Assembly: GCA_015655015.1 (NCBI GenBank)
Contig: JAATFV010000209.1
Location: forward strand, 1-64,000
DNA length: 64,000 nucleotides
Reading direction: 5' to 3'
DNA from: Chitinophagales bacterium
GTDB taxonomy: Bacteria > Bacteroidota > Bacteroidia > Chitinophagales > Chitinophagaceae
The notes beneath the pieces are model-generated. The model had not been told where the DNA came from, ran no database searches, and saw only the letters and a list, made by a program, of their open reading frames with translations. This document shows positions 21,401 to 28,886 of this stretch, piece after piece. The translations under genes were made by a program, and so were the position numbers. Each line of letters opens with the position of its first letter. The first letter of the stretch is position 1.

Positions 21401-22073
21401 TATTCGTTTCCTTCGCATCATCATTGTTAGACGAGAGTGAGAAAGAAGGTGATACCGTCACCCCGCTCCTGGGATCGGAATCCAGGCCCAGCCCCGCAGT
21501 CAGCGTAGTGCAGCTGCTATTGTCCGCACTAAAGCTCACACTGGCGCCCACATTTCCTCCGATACCGTAATAATTATCCTTATAGACACCCAGGTGAAGA
21601 CTGGCAGAACCAAATTCCCAACCGAATATAGAAGGCTTGAGCACCAGCTGCCCGCCGATCTTTTTAAATTCCTTTTTGTGCTGGATCGTTTTGATCAAAT
21701 CCGCCGGATCTGTAGCAGGCGACGGTTGATCGCCGGTAAAATCGTCCGGGATCCCCCGCATAGTCCTGTTCATAACTCCGGGATTCAGCGACCAACCCAT
21801 TCCTACCCAACTGGCTTCATCCTCCATACTTCCCCCGCTTTGATAAGAAAGATTCACAGGATATCCTCCCACATCCAATAAGGGAATGTTATATTTTAGA
21901 TCGCCACTGAACAAGTCCACCATATCGCTCGCCCCGGCCGGTTGGAATTTTTGCATTTCCGGCTGCGCAGGACCGGAGGTAAGAGCAAACGCGGCCACCG
22001 GAAAAAAATTTTGCACCGTCATCAACGACATAAAAAAACCAGCAATCAACTTTTTATTATTATTCCTGATCAT
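15432..22073 (-). CDS. Giant secreted protein (2213 aa) with SpvB-like N-terminus and carbohydrate-binding-like modules
   Basis: The start at 22073 is chosen because it gives a signal peptide (MIRNNNKKLIAGFF...) and lies 10 bases after the upstream stop. A start at 22220 would overlap that gene by 137 bases. Residues ~53-111 read FSGDLKYNIPLLDVGGYPVN, then LSYQSGG, WVGMGWSLNPG and MRGIPDDF, closely paralleling the LSYDSG...GWSL...KGLP signature of SpvB/TcB N-termini. A long beta-rich middle follows. At ~1694-1831 there is a DNRLRE-like domain (WNTQPAV, DIDITGMFTDWL). At ~2024-2145 there is a jelly-roll carbohydrate-binding-like module. The end (SFVYDDQSLRLLGQLDENNF, FYEYDEEG) is YD-like. There is no variable toxin tip, so this is probably a structural partner of the 3302-residue protein. 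Confidence 0.8.
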   Translation of the reverse strand: MIRNNNKKLIAGFFMSLMTVQNFFPVAAFALTSGPAQPEMQKFQPAGASDMVDLFSGDLKYNIPLLDVGGYPVNLSYQSGGSMEDEASWVGMGWSLNPGVMNRTMRGIPDDFTGDQPSPATDPADLIKTIQHKKEFKKIGGQLVLKPSIFGWEFGSASLHLGVYKDNYYGIGGNVGASVSFSADNSSCTTLTAGLGLDSDPRSGVTVSPSFSLSSNNDDAKETNTGTLSGGLSYNTRSGLQQVNLGQSFGFGSASLTKDFIHTYTPTFYTNTTTQNSTFNFDLGAQLFGGYLGIGGAGYVYSEKNAEPQSSVPAYGYLNYSKGKNNVNALLDFNREKDGVFIQNAPAIPVPVATEDYFEATSQAGSQQFRPFYNGDYTIFDRTFTKKDGAVDAGITIGAGNVFQGGARLDLSKGQAITHKWTAGNQFLSIAEPPPYTGVGKEVAENVYFKKTGEQTGMDDSYYNTINSDVTEKVAIPTGGSSASTFPGFKSATTSRTGTAIQRQKRDIRTSTFQYLTAAQASVYGLDKRINGVSRVDAVNTTNPTATVHKAHHISEISVTDNDGKRMVYGIPVYNTDQEEVSFSVGNPTDFDGSRKTGLVDYNPGTDNSEGNTQGRENTYNRKVIPPYATSYLLTGILSSDYVDKTGDGISDDDLGTAVKLGYTKLNGNYNWRAPYEQNKANYNEGFLSDKTDDKGNYVFGQKEVWYLQSIGSKTMIAQFFTSDRQDALGVAGENGGVNTSRKLQKLDSIRLFSKADLLKNGTLAVPIKVAHFEYDYSLYPGVPNNSGAGVLVPDPANPGSTIDVNVTKGKLTLKKVYFTFGSSSRGQSNPYLFSYDMRLIRDGSIANLPSDAAQDVNEKADRYTQRQVDRWGTYKQSFYNPPFNNKNAFNNSEYPYSLQVTDHGSYDERQLADRLASKWQLNSITTPMGGIISVEYESDDYAYVQDRKAMVMCPLAGVGASGQATGMIKAGKLYVTVPVAASDATDFINTYLGGPDGRNWSNVFYKIFTDVDAKGHNEFVYGYAEIDYSGTFDISGNTVGIPVKSVNNYNPVSKAAWQMIQTDLPQYAYENYDNSDASSGDVVAAVRSIVQAFVNLRELFEPYDKIASNSHFADKVDISKSLVRLNYPVGKTNGRSGVARHTYGKLGGGGRVRKVEISDEWNNMTGVSGTKTAVYGLKYDYTTADDKNNLVSSGVAAYEPQIGNEENPFHEPLDYTEKVQWSADRYHYIEKPFGESYFPAPSVGYSEVKVTSYGSDYTESSPVMHTGYTITAFYTARDFPTRVDYLPLEMENYENDLTLMLFASKFTKRVTTSQGFKITVNDMHGKQKSAKIFDKAGALLSSTEYFYNVDDDKAQQQQLNNTVLALNTDGSIPAAGKLLGTDAELVTDVRESSSSNNGTSIGAYVGVFDLIWPIPFVGINFNQTASVRSYNSVSHIKVIHQYGIVKQVRTTRNGSTLTAVNLLWDAQTGDVLLTQNQNEFDDYTYAFHYPAYMAYDGMGSAYQNIGATFAGFMTGADGQLAGTGASYLQYLSPGDELVAIDPGSTSKGWVLQSSDGTLRFIDQYGNFITGSGNYMIVRSGRRNLLDASAGTVISMINPLVSSGSSYLLQMGVDKKVLDAKALTYKDEWGVPVSNNYVNDLPQTATYYPVTKSPGNYYVENTPSLYTSCGDVFFGAYSELFTGGNGITVVWPGRSYLDFGAINLPANAVIQSVKISLFSDTDFETPSTTGDNAAYLKRVIQMVDCSSTLDWNTQPAVTETNRAFLPKSTSTFQDYPDIDITGMFTDWLSVKDIPNFRIQLSLINELTVTDKSMTFNGKDGPNPPQLVISYISSGHCQDPLNQVLNPYFQGVKGNWRANLNYVYQVNRSQVPGDASQAGGTNIRSSGYYASYTPYWTLANHSLAQIPQLQIPGAEPDQSPSDPRWVWTGHPVYFDQKGNEVESTDALKRYSSALFGYQQSLATAVAANARHNEIASDGFEDYYFGLPVTTADPCPAQRHLDMGITLSGSQYCSGGNCIVSGIAHSGNYSLKLSSAISISKPAGSASSGAKIIGFDAAGRCMLQSNEQAQGFSPVNGKKYLLSLWVKDGNANSNLINGLQVNINGSSIDLSNVTVPVVEGWKKLDIPFTGGANFGLQLTGQANIYIDDLRLLPFDGQLKSFVYDDQSLRLLGQLDENNFGIFYEYDEEGTPIRVKKETERGVMTVKENRQSFRQH

Positions 22074-22083
22074 GCCTGTATGG

Positions 22084-22617
22084 TTATTTTCGGTTAAGGT
22101 TAGCGTTAAAACCAGGAGAGCCGTTGAGTACAAAAAGCCGTGTACCCCAGACGCCAAAAGAATCTTTATAGACCAGCGTATCAGCTCTTGCCCCCGCGGG
22201 AATCTCGAAAACCAGCGCACCTTCTTTCAGTTGACTGTTCAGCCCCGGCCTTTCCTGAAAGAAGACAGGATAGACGGAATCTCCTTTTACAAGCGCCACC
22301 CAATCTTTTTGCATATCATACTGAAAGTATTTCTCCCTGGCCATGCCTTTCTTCTTATCCATTATAAAGGCGCTGTCCTGCCAGCCGACTAAAAAACTGC
22401 AAAAGATCGTCTTCGATCCCGAAGAAACATCTTCCTTCATGACCGATCGGCTCTCCAGCCGGTCCAGGTATAAGGTCGCCCCAGCCTCGCTGACGATAGC
22501 CAGATGAACCTTCGGGGAGACTACAACGGAAGGATTCCGGCAGGCCGGCAGAACAATACAGATCCCTATGGCCGAAGACAACATCCCTCTAAGAAGATTT
22601 CGTTTTTCCTGCACCAT
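22084..22617 (-). CDS. Small putative lipoprotein of the giant operon
   Basis: I chose the ATG at 22617 (MVQEKRNLLRGMLSS, 177 residues) because it lies 4 bases after the upstream stop. The longer frame begins with TTG at 22653 and overlaps the upstream gene. A hydrophobic stretch ends in VLPAC, a possible though imperfect lipobox, so the protein may be an acylated envelope lipoprotein. The rest is a small beta-rich domain (AIVSEAGATLYLDRLES, FEIPAGARADTLVYKDSFG) that I cannot assign to a family. Tight packing between the fibronectin-like protein and the SpvB-like giant implies a joint role in the same assembly. Confidence 0.65.
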   Translation of the reverse strand: MVQEKRNLLRGMLSSAIGICIVLPACRNPSVVVSPKVHLAIVSEAGATLYLDRLESRSVMKEDVSSGSKTIFCSFLVGWQDSAFIMDKKKGMAREKYFQYDMQKDWVALVKGDSVYPVFFQERPGLNSQLKEGALVFEIPAGARADTLVYKDSFGVWGTRLFVLNGSPGFNANLNRK

Positions 22618-22621
22618 ATTA

Positions 22622-23719
22622 TTAATTAGTAGGATCATTTTCCTGGTAAACAAATCGCACGATCACATCCGGCTCATTGAACGGATAGACTTTAAGGATA
22701 TAATGCTTACCCTCCGTCAGGTTAAGATCCGTCAGATCGATATCTATCTTGTTAAATCCCCGGGTGATCAGCACATCAGGCGTATTCTTGATTTTGTTCG
22801 AACCATTCTCCGTCTCATAGATCTCGTAAGACAATTTTTTAATAGCGTAATTATTCTGAAAAGAAAATTTAAGGGCCCGTGTGGCATAATAGTAGTTCCC
22901 GTTGACGAGGTTCTTCAGCTCCCGATAGCTGTCATTCAGGCCCGGCTTGACAGGATCGCTGCACTGTACCGTAAACTCCCAGATCTCGGACCGGGAAAGG
23001 ATAACGCCATTCTGGTAAGCAATGACCTGCCAGCAATAGGTACTGCCCTCTTTAAGGTCCGCAGCAAAAGAAGGATAGTTGACGGTCGTAGAAGGAATGT
23101 TATCCAGCAGGATCAAAGGGGTGTTCATCAACAGGTTCTCCACAGATGCGCCCTGCCGTTTTTCTGTCAGCTGGAGGCGAAATCGCATCGAAGGTGGAAA
23201 AGGAACAGGAGGCAACCAGCTCAGGGGAGGCCGCTTCTGGCATATCTTATCCTGATCGGCAGGATTGATCAGGCTGATAGGCACCAGCGGCTGAATAGAT
23301 GCATCAAAACAATTCTCATAATCATCCGTCTTGTCGATCGGTAAAAAACGAAAGCAATAAGTATATTCTCCGGGAGGAAAATTACGGGTCTGGCTTACAA
23401 TAGCAGCCAGAGAATTCCCTGAAAAGTTAAATTTGCTTCCGGCAAATGCGTTCAACGGGAAACTGTTATTGCCCGGGTTAACAGTAAAAACCGGCGAGAC
23501 GATGCTTACGACCTGCGTCTTGCTGGTATTCTCCCGGATGGAAATAGTCACCTGCCCCGCCATGGCCTGTGCCATAAAATTCTGGATCTGGAAATTACCC
23601 ACCCCATCGATCGAACGGCCATAGGCATCGGCCAGGAAAATAAAGCTGATCTGACTGAATGCCTTATTCAGGGACAGAAGCAGCAAAACTGTTATAAAGA
23701 AAGACCGGTTCATACTCAT
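22622..23719 (-). CDS. Secreted fibronectin-like/TANFOR-like protein
   Basis: The 365-residue protein has a clear signal peptide (MSMNRSFFITVLLLLSLNKAFSQ). Residues ~25-150 form a beta domain ending with FPPGEYTYCFRFLPID. Residues ~155-255 form a fibronectin type III-like domain, with NPADQDKICQKRPPLSWLPP opening it and YCWQVIAYQNG near its end. This layout resembles TANFOR-domain proteins that accompany Rhs-like giants in Bacteroidota, but the family name is from memory and unverified. The start codon overlaps the stop of the upstream gene by one base (TAATG), indicating translational coupling. It is probably periplasmic or surface-exposed, acting with the barrel protein encoded just before it. 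Confidence 0.7.
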   Translation of the reverse strand: MSMNRSFFITVLLLLSLNKAFSQISFIFLADAYGRSIDGVGNFQIQNFMAQAMAGQVTISIRENTSKTQVVSIVSPVFTVNPGNNSFPLNAFAGSKFNFSGNSLAAIVSQTRNFPPGEYTYCFRFLPIDKTDDYENCFDASIQPLVPISLINPADQDKICQKRPPLSWLPPVPFPPSMRFRLQLTEKRQGASVENLLMNTPLILLDNIPSTTVNYPSFAADLKEGSTYCWQVIAYQNGVILSRSEIWEFTVQCSDPVKPGLNDSYRELKNLVNGNYYYATRALKFSFQNNYAIKKLSYEIYETENGSNKIKNTPDVLITRGFNKIDIDLTDLNLTEGKHYILKVYPFNEPDVIVRFVYQENDPTN

Positions 23720-26157
23720 TATTTAAAAGTGTAGTGCATGGTTGCGCTTACGAAAAGCTGGTTGGCCAGCGCCGCCTGTGTTATTTGTATAGCTTTTTTG
23801 TAGCCTACCTGCATATCCATATTGATGTTTTTTACCGCAGCGCTTACCTGCTGCCTGATCCCTACCTGCTTATTCCATCCGGAATTAGCATAATAACCCA
23901 AGCCGCTGGACATCCTTACCGAACCGGCACAGGTGTAAGAATAAGTTGCCTCCGAACTGAAAAGAGAAGTATTAAAATAGTAGGACTTGTTATCGGACTG
24001 ATTGGAGAGGATGGTCAGGGAAAGCAGGTTCTTATTCAGCATGACCGAAGAGGTATTCGTGATCAGGAACGAAGCATTCGTATAGGATCCTCCCGTCGTA
24101 AGGGGAATGGTCATTTCCTGCCGGCTGAGAGTGATGGTATTCAGGATCTTTTTGCGACCGGCCATAAAGTGGTAGTTCCCGTCCAGCTGCAGCCTGGAAT
24201 TCGCCCCTCCCGTAGAAACCTGTCCGTAGAAATCGGAATGGTAGTCGCTTCGCTGATAAGTAAATCCTACCCGGTCATTCCGGTTCAGCTTGAACTTCAC
24301 CTGCAATTTATTTGAAAAAGCAGCATATGAATAATTGCCGGAGGGATCGAAAACCTGCTTCCGATAGTCTCCATCGTATTTCACTGTTAATTTCTGCTGC
24401 CAGAACTTTCGGGCCAGCCCGATTCCCAATTGGCTTTCACCGCTGCGCAAAAGTGCATTTCCCGGATTATTATAACCCAACCCCACTTTTTTGATATAGA
24501 CCTTCAGATCCGTCTTTAACAGCTCTCCGGTATAATTAAGAATTCCGGCATAATTCGCCTTACCGGCATTATTAAATAGCGAACCGTTGGGAGAAGGCTT
24601 ACCGGTAGTACTGTCCACCGTACTATTCTGCTGAAAAGATCCGAAAGACTTGGATACGTCCACCGTAATGGTATGCTGGCTGCCCAGTTGCAGACCGGAA
24701 TGCAGAGAGATCACGCCATCCTGGTGAGGGGCCATGGGCAAATAGGATGAACCTTCACCCGTGGCACCCGCCGCATTGTTGAAATGAAAGAAATTAAAGG
24801 AAATGGACTGATCGATAGGGCTGCCGGTGCCTGTGCCTAATTTAAACCCCGTCAGGTTGGTATACTCGTTGGTGATCGGGCTTGTCAGGCCGGCCTGCTG
24901 CCAGTTATTAACGGAATTATTCTTCCCATATATAACACCCACACTGGTGGATTTATTTTTAAACTCCGTATTGATCCCTGTATTTATCACGTTCTGCATA
25001 GCGAGCTCCCCGGACTGTACAGAATTTTGACCAAGATCGAGCCGGCTGATATTAACAAACAGCTTCTGTATAGTACTAAGGCTGGCCTGATCATCCAATA
25101 CCTTTCCCAGGTTAGCCGGATCTGACAGGTAGGATTTAATGGCGCCCGGAGAAAAAGAAGACTGACTGCGCAGCTCCCTCACCAGGGCATTGTCTTCAAA
25201 CCGATTCTTCCAGACAGTGATCTTTCCATAGATCTTTTCCGTCGTCTCATATCTCTTAACATCCGCTAGAGTCTGCATATAGTTGGTATCCGTAGCCAGT
25301 GACTTTGGGTCCTTATTCCGGATCATATCCTGGAGGCGGACCATATCCTTTTGATATTTATCCAGAGCTGTGCCCGGCAGCAATTGCGTTCGCAGGGCGC
25401 CCATATCAGAAGTGGAAAGATTTGTCGCATTTGCCGGCAGCACGATCGCCGATTGATACTCCCTGGAAAATTCACCCTGCATCCGGCTAACTTCTCCCCG
25501 CAGCTGCTGCTCATAATTATTCCGGATGCTATTGACGCGGGTGAGCGCTGAATTCATCAGTGCTTCCGGATTTATCTTCTCCATTAACTTGCTTCTCAGT
25601 GATTCCAGGTATTGTTGGTGATCAAAATTGAATTGATAGAAATTCTGAAAAGGCGTATAATTAAGCGTGTTGATGCCATTATTCTCCCGGATGTTGATGT
25701 TGAAGGGCATGCCTGCCAGGGTCATTCCGCCTTCGATGATATAGCCAAATGTTCCTTGCATACTGTTAAATACACCCAGCCCCAGCCCGGACGTATCCTG
25801 AAAATAATTATAGTCTACCTCCACGTTTAATGGGTTAAAGGTCACCGGCTTCCCTCCTTCAAATAATTTTACGCCCGGACTAAGCTGTTGCAGAGGGCTC
25901 TTTGCAAAGCCCAGTAGTGAGTCCACCTGGGTCTTGCCGGCCTGGATGATCTTTTTCACCAGCTGACTGTCTTTGGGGACAGATAGTTGTTTTAATGGCG
26001 CTTCCAATTGCGTTTTGGTATTATTAAGCTCCCTTTTCAGAGTCCCCGGGACAGAATCGATCTTACCTGCCGGTAGTGACTGCTGTGTCTGCGCATAACT
26101 GCGGATACCGGCCAAACTCAGGAAGATCAGGTAACCTGTTAATTGTAAAAGCTTCAT
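23719..26157 (-). CDS. Outer-membrane beta-barrel protein of the giant operon
   Basis: The 812-residue protein has a signal peptide (MKLLQLTGYLIFLSLAGIRSYAQ). Residues ~25-130 are a periplasmic helix-rich lead. The middle (~180-330) is charged and helical, probably coiled coil (LRSKLMEKINPEALMNSAL, RNNYEQQLRGEVSRMQG). From about residue 400 the chain becomes an alternating amphipathic beta pattern with Gly/Asn/Ser turns and ends in MHYTFK, a terminal aromatic typical of outer-membrane barrels. It begins one base after the stop of the 688-residue gene. It could be the anchor or export channel for the secreted giants; no TonB box or plug is visible, so it is not a SusC-type receptor. Confidence 0.7.
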   Translation of the reverse strand: MKLLQLTGYLIFLSLAGIRSYAQTQQSLPAGKIDSVPGTLKRELNNTKTQLEAPLKQLSVPKDSQLVKKIIQAGKTQVDSLLGFAKSPLQQLSPGVKLFEGGKPVTFNPLNVEVDYNYFQDTSGLGLGVFNSMQGTFGYIIEGGMTLAGMPFNINIRENNGINTLNYTPFQNFYQFNFDHQQYLESLRSKLMEKINPEALMNSALTRVNSIRNNYEQQLRGEVSRMQGEFSREYQSAIVLPANATNLSTSDMGALRTQLLPGTALDKYQKDMVRLQDMIRNKDPKSLATDTNYMQTLADVKRYETTEKIYGKITVWKNRFEDNALVRELRSQSSFSPGAIKSYLSDPANLGKVLDDQASLSTIQKLFVNISRLDLGQNSVQSGELAMQNVINTGINTEFKNKSTSVGVIYGKNNSVNNWQQAGLTSPITNEYTNLTGFKLGTGTGSPIDQSISFNFFHFNNAAGATGEGSSYLPMAPHQDGVISLHSGLQLGSQHTITVDVSKSFGSFQQNSTVDSTTGKPSPNGSLFNNAGKANYAGILNYTGELLKTDLKVYIKKVGLGYNNPGNALLRSGESQLGIGLARKFWQQKLTVKYDGDYRKQVFDPSGNYSYAAFSNKLQVKFKLNRNDRVGFTYQRSDYHSDFYGQVSTGGANSRLQLDGNYHFMAGRKKILNTITLSRQEMTIPLTTGGSYTNASFLITNTSSVMLNKNLLSLTILSNQSDNKSYYFNTSLFSSEATYSYTCAGSVRMSSGLGYYANSGWNKQVGIRQQVSAAVKNINMDMQVGYKKAIQITQAALANQLFVSATMHYTFK

Positions 26158-28224
26158 TTATTTAGTTTTATGGCCTTGAGGAATAGGCATTCTCTTCTTC
26201 AGCTTTTCATTCTCCTGTGACAGTTTTTCGACTTTTTTATTCAGCTCGATAATATACAGGGTCATCTCTTCCATCTTCTTCAGGAAAACTGCCTGAGTGG
26301 CGCCCAAATCCTGGTCCTCTTTAGCTACATCTTCCGCCGATTGCACCCCCGGAAGATGTTGATGGGCTTTGATATAATGCTCCACATCTTTTAGTGGAGG
26401 CAGACGGTAATCTTTTTTGAAAACATAGTCAGGCCAGCCGCTCTGAGCCTTTACCCTTATTTTTGAAAAAATGGCATTCCCGTTGACAGCCAGTTTGTAC
26501 CCTTGCGTATTGGAAGTACCGATACCTATGTTATCCAGACTGTCATAACTGGTGCTCCCTGTCGTCTGCCAATGACCTAAGGAGTTGAAGGAAGAAAGAT
26601 CTTTAAGATGCATATTTCCACCCGCATCGGTGATTAACACGGAATCACCCGTAGCATTGTTAAGAAAATTCCGGAATTGTATCCCGGGAGATACGAAGTC
26701 GATACCTGTAGAGTAAATTTCTATCCCATTATTTGTGCCCAGCGCATCAGTTACTGTCAATGACATGCCGGTTTCACCAGGCAAACGAGATGCTTGCTGA
26801 TAAATCCCTGCCCAATCCGCGCCACCCCTATATACTTTCTGAAAGGACTCTATCGTGATATCGTTCACTCTGGGATCTATTGTGATCTGGTCGATCTTCG
26901 AATCATTTGTAACAGTATCCCATAACATATCATAATTAGAATAATAACCGTCTCCGTAACTCAAAGTACCCGAAATTACCGTATCTATCTGGCCCATATA
27001 ATTTACAGCACGGTAATAATCCATCTCTACCGGGGTATATATGTTACCTCCCAATTGCACTGAATCTCCAACTTTCTTCAAACCACCCATGAATTTCAAT
27101 GCCTTCAATTTTAAATTACCGCTCGTATCAGTGGTTAAAAAGGAAGTCCCCAGATTATCATTCTTATACTGATTCATGCGTACAGTTCCCATAGGCGATA
27201 TGCTCATCCGCTCAATATTCTTCGTCCGGAAAGCAAGCCGGACACTATCCACATTCCCCACAAAATTGCTGTCCGCGTTCATATTGATATTGCCGGTCAT
27301 AGACCAGAAAGAAGTAAGGGATTCCACGCTGATATTGATGGTGGCGATATTTGTCGTTCCCGACACATCCGTCGCCTTGGCGGTGATCAGATAATGTCCT
27401 TCATCCGGGTTCATCCAGACCATTGTATACGGAGCCGCATCCGCCTCACCGATCTTGACCTCACCGGCGTAAAATTCGACTTTGGTTATGCTGGACCCCG
27501 TCTCCGAAGCCGTCGCGGATATAGTGATATTGCTCTCTTCCGGTAAGATATTATTGTTTGCAGGACTCGTGATCGCTACTGCCGGTATCCCTATCGTCGC
27601 ACTGCCGGAAATAATCTGGATCCCCGATATATTCGCCATATCGCTTTCACCTGTTGCATTTACATATACACGTATCACGCCATTAGCATCAGGAGCCACA
27701 TGCTGGAATGTCACCCCCATACTGGTATTATTGAAAGCATTCAGATACTGGCTGGGGGCAATTGTGCTACCCGCTACCGTATACTGGACGGGATCGCAAT
27801 CCCAGGCAGAATACTGAAAACTAGCGGTCATTCGTAAGTAATAGACGCTGTCCTTATTCAGGCCGCTGATCTGCAATTGAGGCGAACCGGCATTATATAA
27901 TGAGGTTGATCTGTTGTACTGAGCCCAGAAACTGTTCATTACATCGGCCGGGAAATACGTTCCGTTCTGTACACCAAGCCCATCACCCTTGTAGAGTCCG
28001 TCCACAACTGACCAATTCGTCGTGGCTACGGAACTGATGGAGATCCCATTAGAAGTAGCCGTACGAATTCCCGTGTTAGGATCGCCCACAACATTGGTCC
28101 ATCCCGTCACCGGACGCGGGGTCATTGAGAAATTAAAACTGGCGACTGTTTGTGCCCTTAATTCAGAAATACCATATCCATTGATCAATACTACAATCGC
28201 GATTATTTTTTTCATATTAATCAT
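26158..28224 (-). CDS. Secreted Ig-like protein with C-terminal coiled-coil stalk, first gene of the giant operon
   Basis: The 688-residue protein starts with a signal peptide (MKKIIAIVVLINGYGISELRAQ; the ATG at 28215 is an alternative start). Residues ~30-205 form a beta-sandwich resembling surface carbohydrate-binding or choice-of-anchor domains. Residues ~212-300 are a bacterial Ig-like domain (ITSPANNNILPEESNITISA, VEFYAGEVKIGEADAAPYTM). The C-terminus has the WPDYVF...HLPGV block and a final heptad-like helix (MEEMTLYIIELNKKVEKLSQ), a tail shared by many Bacteroidota surface fibre proteins and related to S74-peptidase-type ends. It probably forms a trimeric surface fibre. Being first in the operon and followed immediately by a barrel protein, it may be the target-binding element; that is inference. 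Confidence 0.75.
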   Translation of the reverse strand: MINMKKIIAIVVLINGYGISELRAQTVASFNFSMTPRPVTGWTNVVGDPNTGIRTATSNGISISSVATTNWSVVDGLYKGDGLGVQNGTYFPADVMNSFWAQYNRSTSLYNAGSPQLQISGLNKDSVYYLRMTASFQYSAWDCDPVQYTVAGSTIAPSQYLNAFNNTSMGVTFQHVAPDANGVIRVYVNATGESDMANISGIQIISGSATIGIPAVAITSPANNNILPEESNITISATASETGSSITKVEFYAGEVKIGEADAAPYTMVWMNPDEGHYLITAKATDVSGTTNIATINISVESLTSFWSMTGNINMNADSNFVGNVDSVRLAFRTKNIERMSISPMGTVRMNQYKNDNLGTSFLTTDTSGNLKLKALKFMGGLKKVGDSVQLGGNIYTPVEMDYYRAVNYMGQIDTVISGTLSYGDGYYSNYDMLWDTVTNDSKIDQITIDPRVNDITIESFQKVYRGGADWAGIYQQASRLPGETGMSLTVTDALGTNNGIEIYSTGIDFVSPGIQFRNFLNNATGDSVLITDAGGNMHLKDLSSFNSLGHWQTTGSTSYDSLDNIGIGTSNTQGYKLAVNGNAIFSKIRVKAQSGWPDYVFKKDYRLPPLKDVEHYIKAHQHLPGVQSAEDVAKEDQDLGATQAVFLKKMEEMTLYIIELNKKVEKLSQENEKLKKRMPIPQGHKTK

Positions 28225-28886
28225 ATGCCGGGGTTATACGCTCCAGAATTATAAAAATTAACTATCCTCTCCGCACAGGCATGCGGCAGCCACCTCTTGC
28301 TGCAATGCAAAAGACTTACGGTTCCCTTTATGGAAACTGTACTACATCCTGGCTAATCGCCGGGAGCTACATGCCGGATAATGTATGGGATTCGAAGCCG
28401 TCGGTTTGTCCCGTACAAGGGAGGCAACGACAAAAAATAGCAGAAGAATATCGGGTTGTTAAGCAGATACTTCATAAGTCTAAGGGGTAATAGTTAGGAA
28501 TTAATGGTCAGAGAGAGTACGAATTAGCAATTATAGGACGAACATACGCTTACTCACGTTAAAGGCCAATACCACAAATAGGTAGTCCGCGTCAATAGTG
28601 GATTTGCGAGGAAAAATCGAGTAAAAGTACTCGCCAATTCTTCGGTTTTCCACATTTTTGTCGTTATTAAAAATTGACATATGATACAGAAACTACAAAT
28701 ATAGCATAGATGAGTATACATTTATCTACTTGAATGAGACCAGCTATTCGTAAATATTTAATAATTAATTCACACAAAAAATCAGATTTTTTACAGCAGG
28801 CAAGTCTTTAGCATAGTCGCTACCAGATTGGCGTCCGCCTGATATCGCTAAACTATCACTTATCCAATACAGTTACTAATAGACAC
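28225..28886. other. Intergenic region upstream of the giant operon (662 bp)
   Basis: No convincing gene. A 69-codon plus-strand frame at 28281-28490 has no recognisable content. The right part (28500-28860) is AT-rich and should carry the promoter of the leftward operon plus the 3' end region of the outer-membrane protein gene. A TATATTTG (-7-like, minus strand, 28696-28703) is present but has no matching -33 TTG, so I do not call a promoter. Confidence 0.4.

Noticed and set aside
22074-22220. Longer N-terminus for the 2213-residue giant
   Set aside because: It would overlap the upstream lipoprotein-like gene by 137 bases and bury the signal peptide.
28281-28490. 69-codon plus-strand frame in the gap upstream of the giant operon
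   Set aside because: No recognisable motif, no plausible promoter and no conserved neighbour; probably chance.
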